Shown piece by piece: positions 17,329 to 24,312 of a DNA stretch of 43,408 nucleotides. Source of the DNA: Nitrospirota bacterium (GTDB lineage Bacteria; Nitrospirota; Thermodesulfovibrionia; Thermodesulfovibrionales; UBA9159); assembly GCA_023475105.1 (NCBI GenBank), contig JAMCWJ010000019.1, positions 1 through 43,408 on the forward strand. The letters are read 5' to 3'. The notes below the pieces were generated by a model, which worked only from the letters and a program-made list of their open reading frames with translations, had not been told where the DNA came from and did no database searches. The position numbers were made by a program, and so were the translations under genes. How positions within the stretch are numbered: the stretch's first letter is position 1; every line of letters begins with the position of its first letter.

Positions 17329-18066
17329 ATGAGACTCGCAGGGTATAAGAATATCAAAGGTGTCATCACAGTGGTCACAGGCTTGCATATAGGCGGCAGC
17401 ACAACAATCATTGAAATCGGCGGCAAGGACAATCCGGCCATAAAGCAGCCACTTACTAAGGAACCCTATATCCCCGGCTCTTCCTTGAAAGGAAAGATGC
17501 GTTCTCTGCTTGAGTGGAACATGGGCAAGATAAACATGGAAAGCGGCAAGAATTACGGTGAGGTGCATAAGTGCAAAGATAAGACTTGTCCCATTTGTGT
17601 GATTTTTGGAACGTCAGCCGATGAAGCTGATCTTGGTCCAACGAGGCTGATCGTGCGCGATGCATTTATTTCAAAGGAGTATAAGCAAAGTCAACGCGAC
17701 AAAAATATCGCCTGGACAGTTCTCGATATCACCGAGGACAAATATGAAAACTCCATCAATCGCATAACGGCAAGGGCGAACCCCCGAAATTTCGAGCGCG
17801 TGATCGCGGGCACGGAGTTCAGCTTCGAGATGAGTTACAGGGTTTTTGAAAACTCCTCAGGGGCAAACCAGGATGAAGGCTTTTTTAAGCATGTCATCGA
17901 AGGGCTTAAACTCATTGAAAGAGATGCCCTTGGCGGCGCGGGTAGCAGGGGATGCGGGCAGGTAAGCTTTAAGATCGAGGTCGATGGAGCATACAAGGAC
18001 CTGAAGGATGTGACTGTCGCCGATTTTCCGACCGACCGAGTGGAAGCGGAACATGTCGAATCATAA
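17329..18066 (+). CDS. csm3: Csm3, type III-A backbone RAMP and target-RNA nuclease
   Basis: A 245-residue Csm3. It forms the repeating backbone that binds crRNA and cuts target RNA every 6 nucleotides. The GLHIGGS motif and IGGKDNPAI carry the catalytic Asp (here Asp34, equivalent to Asp33 of well-studied Csm3). PYIPGSSLKGKMRSLLEW is the RAMP loop, CKDKTCPICVIFG a Cys cluster, and GGAGSRGCGQV the C-terminal glycine-rich loop. I chose the ATG at 17329 after AAGGAGGGCG; the longer open frame upstream overlaps csm2. The end overlaps csm4 by 14 bases. Confidence 0.95.
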   Translation: MRLAGYKNIKGVITVVTGLHIGGSTTIIEIGGKDNPAIKQPLTKEPYIPGSSLKGKMRSLLEWNMGKINMESGKNYGEVHKCKDKTCPICVIFGTSADEADLGPTRLIVRDAFISKEYKQSQRDKNIAWTVLDITEDKYENSINRITARANPRNFERVIAGTEFSFEMSYRVFENSSGANQDEGFFKHVIEGLKLIERDALGGAGSRGCGQVSFKIEVDGAYKDLKDVTVADFPTDRVEAEHVES

Positions 18067-19058
18067 GGACTATACGATCGAGATAGGGCTTAAATCGACG
18101 CTCGCTACGCCTTTACAGTCGGATACTATCTTCGGTCATATCTGCTGGGCGATAAGATATCTTCCGTGGGGCGGGGACAAACTGACTGAGTTTCTCTCTC
18201 TCTACGATAAGGACGAGGGTAAGAATCCACCATTGCTTGTGAGCAACGGCTTTCCAAAGGGCTACCTTCCAAAGCCGATACTGCCCCCTGTAACGCAGGA
18301 CTTCCTTGACAGCCGCTTCAAGATTAACAGGATTGAAAGCTCTTTCAGGATCAAGACCATAAAGGGCCTCGATATCATACCGGAGGAAACCTTTCGCCAA
18401 CTGCAGCAAGACGTGTTGACCCCGGCCTGTCTTTTCGATGCGATTAACGAACGGTACGAGGAGATTATGAGCTTCAGAAAGATGACTACCGCTGAGATGA
18501 TCGAGCACAATAGCGTCAATCGGCTGAGTAATCGCGTTGAGACGGGTCTCTATTCCCAGGAAGAGACCTTTTTCGATGGAGATGCTTCGACGTTCAATAT
18601 TTATATGCGGACGTGGTACTTTGATAAGAGAGATATTGAACGAATTTTTGACTTTATCGGGCGCGGCGGGTTCGGCAAAGACAAATCGACCGGCAAGGGG
18701 GCTTTCGACATCACGGTGAAGGAGAAAATTGAACTGACAGAGGCTGCAAATCCTAATGCCTTTATGACGCTCTCTTCTTTTGTCCCGAAGGCAGGCGATC
18801 CCGTGGATGGCTATTACGGCCTTTGTTCACAAATACGGAAAACTGGGCGGCTCCTACGCGAAGAGTTCCCCGGAGGTAAGCGGCAACCCGTTTAAGAAGC
18901 CTCTCCTGATGTTATCGGCCGGCTCGCTTTTCAGGGATAACGCATTTTCGCCCGACAGGACATACGGCTCGTTGCTCGATAAAGTTCATCAAGAAGAAAA
19001 AATCAGGCACTACGCCTATGCCTTTCCCTTGGGCGTGAGATTAGAGGGTGTTGCATGA
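18053..19058 (+). pseudogene. csm4: Csm4, interrupted by a +1 frameshift
   Basis: Csm4 caps the 5' handle of crRNA and contacts Cas10. The start (IGLKSTLATPLQSDTIFGHI) and RAMP glycine loop (FDFIGRGGFGKDKSTGKGAF) are clear in one frame to about 18820. There the reading GDPVDGYYG would end in an unrelated tail, whereas the next frame continues with the expected FVHKYGKLGGSYA, NPFKKPLLMLSAGS and a natural end at 19058. Skipping one base (C18821) restores a 334-residue Csm4. No long homopolymer is present (GGCCTTTGTTC), so I cannot tell a real mutation, a sequencing error or recoding apart. If real, the effector complex would lack the Csm4 C-terminus. The end overlaps csm5 by 4 bases. Confidence 0.85.
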
Positions 19059-20086
19059 GTAGATATAAACTTAAATGCGAGATTTTGTCGCCGCTGCATA
19101 TCGGCTCCGGCGAGTCAATAGATGCTATGGATTACGTTATAAATGGGGGTAAGTTGTATGGAATATCCTTCGAGCGCTTTGCCGTCTCGTTGAAAGACGT
19201 CAAAAGGACCGCGTTCGAGGAGCTGATAGATAAGGGCAATCTCGTTGAGATCAGAAATTATGTGGCCCTGAACTTCAATCCGGAAAAGGACGCCCTGTAC
19301 GCTGTCGATGTCTCTCCTCAAGTCGAGGCGCTGTATAAGACCAAGCTTGATGATATCCGCCACCAGCTTCTCATTTCGCCGTTTATCAGGACAGAAGGCG
19401 GAACGGTCTCCTTTGTGCCGGGAAGTTCCCTGAAGGGGGCGCTCAGGACGGCGGTTATCAGTGAAGTCGCAAAGAAATCCGGCTTAAAATCGCCAAGGGA
19501 TGCAAGGGAGGAATATCAGTTCGAAGCCCAGGTGCTCCGCTCCAGGGACCCGAAGGACGACCCGTTCAGGGGCTTGAAGATCCGAGACAAGGCGCTCCAG
19601 CCGGAAGAGACCGTCGTCAGGGAAGTGAAGAATGTTTCAAAAAAGCGGGGTGCATCACAAATTCCGATGATCTGCGAGGTCGCTCATTCGACGCTGACAG
19701 GAAGGTCAGTCGTTTTTGAGACAGAGATTTCGCTCGATGACGACCTGTTCAATACCGGCTTTTTGAGCAGGCGCTTTTCTATGGATGACATGATTAAAGC
19801 TTGCTTCAGTTTCTACAGAAATAAAATGGAAATGGAGCATCACAAGTTTTACGTGGGAGGGCCGTCGGAAAAGATATCCGAGAAGCTCTTAAGTACATCA
19901 CTGGCCAATGACTCTTTTCTCCTGAGACTCGGCCGTTTCTCCGGCGTTGAAAGCGTCACCCTTGATAACTACCGCAATCCGAAGCCACCGGGAAACAAGA
20001 CCGTTTGGGGTACGTCGCGAAACCTTGCGGAAGGAATCTATCCCATGGGCTGGATGAAGGTTGCGGTTTCAAGTACCTTGGGGTAA
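19055..20086 (+). CDS. csm5: Csm5, type III-A RAMP capping the crRNA 3' side
   Basis: A 343-residue Csm5. N-terminal EILSPLHIGSGE and FVPGSSLKGALRTAVISEVA are the family RAMP motifs, and the end GTSRNLAEGIYPMGWMKV is the typical C-terminal block, after which only seven residues follow. Csm5 sits at the crRNA 3' end and recruits trimming nucleases. It starts within the csm4 stop (ATGA). Slightly short but all conserved blocks are present. Confidence 0.92.
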   Translation: MSRYKLKCEILSPLHIGSGESIDAMDYVINGGKLYGISFERFAVSLKDVKRTAFEELIDKGNLVEIRNYVALNFNPEKDALYAVDVSPQVEALYKTKLDDIRHQLLISPFIRTEGGTVSFVPGSSLKGALRTAVISEVAKKSGLKSPRDAREEYQFEAQVLRSRDPKDDPFRGLKIRDKALQPEETVVREVKNVSKKRGASQIPMICEVAHSTLTGRSVVFETEISLDDDLFNTGFLSRRFSMDDMIKACFSFYRNKMEMEHHKFYVGGPSEKISEKLLSTSLANDSFLLRLGRFSGVESVTLDNYRNPKPPGNKTVWGTSRNLAEGIYPMGWMKVAVSSTLG

Positions 20087-20214
20087 CGTTCCTGCGGAGC
20101 ATGATCTTCGTGCCCTTCGACAGGCCGAAGAAGGAGAGGAAGGTGCTCTACTATCCTCCGCCTTTGAACCTCGACGCTTATTATCTCAAGAAAAAGAGGG
20201 GATGGTAAATGAAA
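20087..20214 (+). other. Short open stretch after csm5, origin unclear
   Basis: From the ATG at 20101 a 35-codon frame reads MIFVPFDRPKKERKVLYYPP and ends KKKRGW at 20208, with a weak GGAG upstream. It is basic and proline-rich, and I recognise no family. It could be the tail of a deleted gene between csm5 and the four-helix-bundle remnant. I do not call it a gene. Confidence 0.25.
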
Positions 20215-20249
20215 AGTCATAAGTCAGGAGTGACCAGTCATGAGTGAGA
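20215..20249 (+). repeat. Five in-phase heptads of the AGTCATG type
   Basis: AGTCATA, AGTCAGG, AGTGACC, AGTCATG, AGTGAGA follow each other with exact 7-base spacing. The fourth and fifth contain the start codon region of the four-helix-bundle remnant. The arrangement (heptads, then four-helix-bundle gene) repeats that at 12191-12578 with a different heptad sequence. Confidence 0.6.
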
Positions 20250-20407
20250 AGATAAAGAGTTATCGGGATTTGATCGTCCGGCAAAAGGCTCACGAACTTG
20301 CAAGGAAAGTACTCGAAGTTTTTTCAACTTTCCACCTTCTATTTCACTGCGGCTGGTCGCCGGATATCGGATGGGGTCGTTATCGTGCTAAACTGGTATA
20401 TGTTTAG
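20240..20407 (+). pseudogene. Truncated four-helix-bundle gene (copy 2)
   Basis: The ATG at 20240 starts EKIKSYRDLIVRQKAHELAR (after MS), the standard first helix of the 23S IVS-type four-helix-bundle family. Similarity stops after about 26 residues, and the frame then runs through unrelated sequence to a TAG at 20405. The missing ~90 residues are not found downstream; the DUF433 gene begins at 20433. So this is a 5' remnant of another element copy between the csm genes and the adaptation genes. Confidence 0.65.
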
Positions 20408-20432
20408 AGAGTGATTCCTAGGGAGGTGAGCG

Positions 20433-20660
20433 ATGGGAAGATTCGAAAGGATAACTTTTGATAAAGAGATTATGGGCGGGCAGGCGTGCATCAGGGGGAT
20501 GAGAATACCGGTCTCTCTGGTGGTCAATCTTGTCGCAAACGGGATGACAACCGATGAGATAATCAAAGAATACCCTGACCTCGAACCTGATGATGTCAAG
20601 GAGGCGTTGCAGTATGCATCTTGGCTTGCTAAAGAAGAGCTGCATCCCGCGCTTCATTGA
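20433..20660 (+). CDS. DUF433 antitoxin-like protein
   Basis: A 75-residue DUF433 protein: FDKEIMGGQACIRGMRIPVS and EYPDLEPDDVKEALQYASW are the family signature, a small helix-turn-helix-like domain common in bacteria. It is usually encoded directly upstream of DUF5615 PIN-like toxins, as here, and is taken as the antitoxin and autoregulator. The ATG at 20433 has GGGAGGTGAG upstream. The pair is placed between csm5 and cas1, which could help keep the CRISPR locus in the population. Confidence 0.88.
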   Translation: MGRFERITFDKEIMGGQACIRGMRIPVSLVVNLVANGMTTDEIIKEYPDLEPDDVKEALQYASWLAKEELHPALH

Positions 20661-20665
20661 TCGCC

Positions 20666-21028
20666 ATGCGATTCATCGCAGATATGGGAATTTCTCTTTC
20701 AACCGTTCAATGGCTGCGGGAACAGGGACATGACGCCATTCATTTGAGGGATGTCGGGATGCAGCGCGCTTCGGACGCCGAAATCGTCAGGAGGGCAAGC
20801 GGGGAAGGAAGCGCCATCTTGACCTGTGATCTCGACTTCGGCGACATTATGGCTGCATCGCGTGAGCGTCATCCGAGCGTCATAATCTTCAGACTCGAAA
20901 ATGAGACGCCTGGCAATGTCAATGAAAGGCTCGCCCAGGTGTTAAAGGAATCCTCCCCGGCGCTCCTGAGAGGCTCGATCATTATCGTGGAAGACACCAG
21001 ACATCGGGTCAGACTTTTGCCTTTGTAG
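20666..21028 (+). CDS. DUF5615 PIN-like toxin
   Basis: A 120-residue protein of the DUF5615 (PIN-like) family. MRFIADMGISLS, GHDAIHLRDVGMQRASDAEI, and ILTCDLDFGDIMA carry the conserved acidic residues expected of a PIN-type RNase. I chose ATG 20666 because family members start MRFLAD; a TTG at 20657 overlapping the DUF433 stop is also possible. It forms a toxin-antitoxin pair with the gene upstream; cas1 starts 8 bases after its stop, so it may be co-transcribed with cas1-cas2. Confidence 0.86.
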   Translation: MRFIADMGISLSTVQWLREQGHDAIHLRDVGMQRASDAEIVRRASGEGSAILTCDLDFGDIMAASRERHPSVIIFRLENETPGNVNERLAQVLKESSPALLRGSIIIVEDTRHRVRLLPL

Positions 21029-21036
21029 GGGCTAAT

Positions 21037-22035
21037 ATGGCGAATCTCTATCTCACAGAGCAGGGTTCGGTCCTGAGCAAGACAGGAGACAGGCTCATTG
21101 TGCGGAAAGAGGGCGAGGTGCTCCTCGATGTCCCTTGCAGCAAGGTGGATGCGGTCCTGATATTCGGGAATGTCCATTTTACCACACAGGCGGTCCATGA
21201 GCTGTTCGAACACGGCATTGAGATGGCATTGCTCACGAGGACCGGCAGGCTTGTCGGACAAATTACCTCACCCTTCACGAAGAATATAGAGCTGAGAGTG
21301 AAGCAGTTCGAGAGATATCATGACGAGGCGTTCAAGCTGGGTCTTTCGAAGACGATTGTTCAGGGCAAGATCGCCAACTGCCTCAGCCTGATGTCCGCTT
21401 TTTCGTATAACCATCCCGAGAGGAATCTTGCTGAAACGGTCGCCAGGATCGAAACTACGATGAAAGGCTTGAATGACGCACGCGACACAAGCGCCCTCAT
21501 GGGCATAGAAGGAATCACGGCGAAGACCTACTTCAGCGGCTTCGCAAAGATGATCCTTGCAGATTTCGTGTTCGAGGGAAGGAAAAAGCACCCTTCGACC
21601 GACCCGGTGAATGCCTTGCTCTCTTTCGGGTATACGCTGCTCTTCAATGAGATCTCCTCTCTTCTTGACGGCCTCGGTTTTGACCCCTATCTCGGTTATT
21701 TTCACGAAGTGGAATACGGAAGGGCCTCCCTGGCGACCGACATACAGGAAGAATTCAGGGCCTCGATCGACCGTTTCACCCTCTACCTTGTGAACAACCG
21801 GATGGTGGGCAGGGATGACTTTTATCCGAACCCGAAGGATGGTGCCATGTATCTGAAAAGAGACGCGATGAAGAAGTATTTTGTAGAATATGAAAAGTAT
21901 CTGAACCGCGAGTTCAAACATTCGGAAACAGCGGAGAACACCACGTTGAGGAAATGCTTCAGGATACAGGCGGAGAAGCTGGCGGGTCATATCAGGGGCG
22001 CCGCCGCGTATACCCCGTTCATGCCGGAAAGCTAG
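21037..22035 (+). CDS. cas1: Cas1 spacer-acquisition integrase
   Basis: A 332-residue Cas1, normal length. With Cas2 it captures short DNA and inserts it at the leader end of the array. It has the N-terminal beta domain (LYLTEQGSVLSKTGDRLIV) and the helical catalytic domain with metal ligands recognisable as Glu158 (GIEGITAKTYF), His223 (GYFHEVEYGRASLA) and Glu238 (DIQEEFR). The ribosome site TAGGGGCT precedes ATG 21037. It is followed after 2 bases by cas2. No reverse transcriptase or cas4 domain is attached. Confidence 0.97.
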   Translation: MANLYLTEQGSVLSKTGDRLIVRKEGEVLLDVPCSKVDAVLIFGNVHFTTQAVHELFEHGIEMALLTRTGRLVGQITSPFTKNIELRVKQFERYHDEAFKLGLSKTIVQGKIANCLSLMSAFSYNHPERNLAETVARIETTMKGLNDARDTSALMGIEGITAKTYFSGFAKMILADFVFEGRKKHPSTDPVNALLSFGYTLLFNEISSLLDGLGFDPYLGYFHEVEYGRASLATDIQEEFRASIDRFTLYLVNNRMVGRDDFYPNPKDGAMYLKRDAMKKYFVEYEKYLNREFKHSETAENTTLRKCFRIQAEKLAGHIRGAAAYTPFMPES

Positions 22036-22037
22036 GG

Positions 22038-22310
22038 ATGTTCTACATCGTTTCATACGATATTCCGAACGACCGAAAGAGAAACAGGGTGTCGAAGGCC
22101 ATGCTCAACTACGGAGCAAGGGTGCAGTACAGCGTTTTCGAATGCATAATAGACGATAAGCTTCTCGAAAAGATGACGGCGAAGCTCAGGAAGATAATCT
22201 CGGATGAAGACAGCGTGCGCATCTATGCCCTGTGCGCAAAGTGCGAGAAGGTGGTGACCGTGCTCGGCAGGGGAGAAGTGACAAAAGATGAAAATGTCTT
22301 TATTATATGA
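22038..22310 (+). CDS. cas2: Cas2
   Basis: A 90-residue Cas2 with ferredoxin-like fold, the structural partner of Cas1 in spacer integration. MFYIVSYDIPNDRKRNRVSK includes the conserved Asp8 in the first strand; YGARVQYSVFEC and IYALCAKC follow. I chose ATG 22038 (GCTAGGG upstream) because the family begins with this strand; the longer open frame overlaps cas1. The array leader begins 88 bases downstream. Confidence 0.95.
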   Translation: MFYIVSYDIPNDRKRNRVSKAMLNYGARVQYSVFECIIDDKLLEKMTAKLRKIISDEDSVRIYALCAKCEKVVTVLGRGEVTKDENVFII

Positions 22311-22397
22311 GGAGTTTAACGGAGATTTGGATCGGGGCAAAAATACTCATAGGTTACAGCGCCTAAGGGAAGCAGCGGTAACTATTACATAATCCGG

Positions 22398-22509
22398 TCT
22401 TTGACAACTGAAGGAAAGAGGAAGACAGGGAAAATGAAATGTTGATAAGTGACGGTTACAGAAAAGCAGGGGCTAACCTATTGAGAATAATGGCAGAAAA
22501 ACGCCCGCT
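22398..22509 (+). promoter_or_regulatory. CRISPR leader 1
   Basis: The 112 bases before the first repeat are A+G-rich and begin TCTTTGACAACTGAAGG. All but 2 positions recur before the second array (23732-23843), the natural mark of a leader. A TTGACA lies at 22401-22406, but no good -10 box sits 17 bases away, so the exact promoter is uncertain. It is on the Cas2-proximal side, so new spacers would enter here. Confidence 0.8.
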
Positions 22510-23256
22510 CTGAGAAGAGAAACCTTGATGAATAAAGGATTGAGACGCGAACAGGGAGGAGATGCTGACGGGAACGGAGGTCCTCTGGCCCTCTGCTATC
22601 TGAGAAGAGAAACCTTGATGAATAAAGGATTGAGACATCGATAATCGACGTTTGCCGGGCACCAAGTTGCTTCACTGAGAAGAGAAACCTTGATGAATAA
22701 AGGATTGAGACGCATTGAAAATTGCGAAGGATTCCCACCCTCCATATCTCCTGAGAAGAGAAACCTTGATGAATAAAGGATTGAGACCGGAAGAAATAGC
22801 AACAGCATTCAATGGTGATATTGAAAACGCTGAGAAGAGAAACCTTGATGAATAAAGGATTGAGACGCCTGCAAATACTCTCCCCCCGTTGCTGTCATCA
22901 CGAGGTATCTGAGAAGAGAAACCTTGATGAATAAAGGATTGAGACAACGAGCGCAGATAATTTGCGTTGGCGGCCCCCCCCGTTACGCTTTCTGAGAAGA
23001 GAAACCTTGATGAATAAAGGATTGAGACCTGAATTCCCGCCCGCGCTTCTTCATGATCATCTTTTTCTCTGAGAAGAGAAACCTTGATGAATAAAGGATT
23101 GAGACCACGACCTGATCGCCGGTCTCCTCGACGGTGATGCCAAGTTTCTCTGAGAAGAGAAACCTTGATGAATAAAGGATTGAGACTATAAGCAGAGGAC
23201 GGATATCCGGACCGTCTTTGCCTTCCTGAGAAGAGAAACCTTGATGAATAAAGGAT
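22510..23256 (+). CRISPR. CRISPR array 1: ten 37-bp repeats, nine spacers
   Basis: Repeats start CTGAGAAGAGAAACC and end GGATTGAGAC (37 bases), at 22510, 22600, 22675, 22751, 22830, 22909, 22992, 23069, 23150 and 23226. The first nine are identical; the tenth keeps only its first 31 bases. The last 8 bases, ATTGAGAC, fit the 5' handle of type III/I crRNAs, so transcription runs on the plus strand from the leader. Spacers are 38-46 bases, except spacer 1 (22547-22599), which is 53. The array lies directly after cas1-cas2. I could not identify spacer targets. Confidence 0.98.
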
Positions 23257-23279
23257 GGGAGAGGCAGTGATTCGTGTTC

Positions 23280-23720
23280 GTTTAACGTGTTCGTGGGGGA
23301 GGTAAGCTGGAGAGGCGCGATACATTTCTTAAAGGGAGGCTGCAATGCGAATTGAAGATATGGATGTCTTCAGGTTGGCGCATGAGATGGTCCTGAAGAT
23401 TTATAAGATTACTGCCGATTATCCTGACGGAGAAAAGTACGGGCTGACACCGCAGATGAGGCGTGCGACATCATCAGTATGCATGAACCTGATGGAGGGC
23501 GGATACCGGGCCGGGCGCAACGAGTACAAACATTTCGTGAGCATATCGAGGGGCTCTTGCGGAGAAGTAAAATACCAGTTGTTGCTCTCGAAGGACTTGG
23601 GCTACATTACGGCGGATATTTTCAACGAGTACTCGGGGGCCTATGATCGCCTCCTTATGATGCTTACGAAGCTTCATAATTCGTTATAATTAACGAGCAC
23701 GGAGCACGAACACGTTAGAC
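23280..23720 (+). mobile_element. Inverted-repeat-bounded unit with four-helix-bundle gene (copy 3)
   Basis: GTTTAACGTGTTCGTG at 23280-23295 and CACGAACACGTTAGAC at 23705-23720 are complementary at 15 of 16 positions and enclose a single four-helix-bundle gene. Shorter TTCGTG words repeat just outside the left arm (from 23271). It begins about 24 bases after the broken last repeat of array 1 and ends 11 bases before the second leader. The layout is that of 23S rRNA intervening sequences: a stem enclosing this gene family. Confidence 0.55.
23345..23689 (+). CDS. Four-helix-bundle protein, 23S rRNA IVS family (copy 3)
   Basis: A 114-residue full-length member of the family: MRIEDMDVFRLAHEMVLKIY, GLTPQMRRATSSVCMNLMEG, EYKHFVSISRGSCGEVKYQL. 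The ATG at 23345 has AAAGGGAGG 5 bases upstream. It lies between the two CRISPR arrays in the same direction. It is about 60% identical to copy 4 over the shared 71 residues but only distantly related to copy 1 at 12578, so these are separate arrivals or old duplicates. Function unknown; the fold is thought to bind nucleic acid in the related Avd proteins. Confidence 0.86.
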   Translation: MRIEDMDVFRLAHEMVLKIYKITADYPDGEKYGLTPQMRRATSSVCMNLMEGGYRAGRNEYKHFVSISRGSCGEVKYQLLLSKDLGYITADIFNEYSGAYDRLLMMLTKLHNSL

Positions 23721-23731
23721 GGTCTTTTCGC

Positions 23732-23843
23732 TCTTTGACAACTGAAGGAAAGAGGAAGACAGGGAAAATGAAATGTTGATAAGTGACGGTTACAGAAAAG
23801 CAGGGGCCAACCTATTGAGAATAATGGCAGAAAAACGCCCGCC
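23732..23843 (+). promoter_or_regulatory. CRISPR leader 2, near-identical duplicate
   Basis: 112 bases matching leader 1 at all but two positions (T/C at 23807 and at the base just before the first repeat). The identity starts abruptly at TCTTTGACA and runs into the repeat, so the duplication or conversion event is recent compared with the diverged genes on either side. Confidence 0.8.
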
Positions 23844-23957
23844 CTGAGAAGAGAAACCTTGATGAATAAAGGATTGAGACCGGATGAGACTTCCCGAAGG
23901 CGGCATCGCTCTGCCCGGCGTCCTTCCCTGAGAAGAGAAACCTTGATGAATAAAGGA
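23844..23957 (+). CRISPR. CRISPR array 2: one spacer between two repeats
   Basis: A complete repeat at 23844-23880 identical to those of array 1, a 47-base spacer (23881-23927) and a second repeat that keeps only 30 bases (23928-23957) before diverging to CGGGAAG. The truncation point is within one base of that in array 1, and in both cases a four-helix-bundle gene follows. The array has its own leader and could be active. Confidence 0.93.
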
Positions 23958-24008
23958 CGGGAAGACCGTGAACTGTGTCCGTGATTCGTGACCGTTGAAG
24001 GAGGGGAT

Positions 24009-24260
24009 TTGAAGATTGAGGACTTAGATGTTTTTAAGCTTGCACATGATTTAACGCTGAGAGTGTACCGGACAACGGCAAGATTCCCTGAGAGTGAGAG
24101 GTTTGGGCTTACGCCCCAGATGAGGCGCGCTTCCTCATCGATCCGTATGAATCTTGCCGAAGGCGCTCACAGGATCGGCAAAAAGGAGTACAGGCATTTT
24201 ATTGGTATCTCGCGCGGGTCCCCCTCCGGCCCGTGTGTGACTGCAGACGAAGGACCGTAA
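24009..24260 (+). pseudogene. C-terminally truncated four-helix-bundle gene (copy 4)
   Basis: The TTG at 24009 after GAGGGGA starts KIEDLDVFKLAHDLTLRVYR, then GLTPQMRRASSSIRMNLAEG and EYRHFIGISRGS, parallel to copy 3. After ISRGS the sequence departs (PSGPCVTADEGP) and stops at 24260, losing about 45 residues that would form the last two helices. Upstream, CGTGATTCGTGACCG-like short repeats (23971-23996) recall those before copy 3. Probably non-functional. Confidence 0.7.
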
Positions 24261-24312
24261 TGATGTTCCGTTGCCTCTGGATTCCCGCTCCGGATTCCTG
24301 TATTCTATTTGC

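Noticed and set aside
20005..20208. Gene overlapping the end of csm5
   Set aside because: The upstream part is the shadow of csm5 in another frame. Only 35 codons lie outside it, with no family match.
22456..23345. Open frames across the CRISPR array with repeated peptide blocks
   Set aside because: They are translations of the 37-bp repeats on the minus strand, not genes.
23669..23720. tRNA or rho-independent terminator after the third four-helix-bundle gene
   Set aside because: The structure is the right inverted repeat of the unit; it has no cloverleaf and no T-run.
12578..24260. Diversity-generating retroelement, because Avd shares the four-helix-bundle fold
   Set aside because: No reverse transcriptase, no template/variable repeat pair with adenine-specific changes and no target gene were seen. 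The genes fit the 23S IVS family better.
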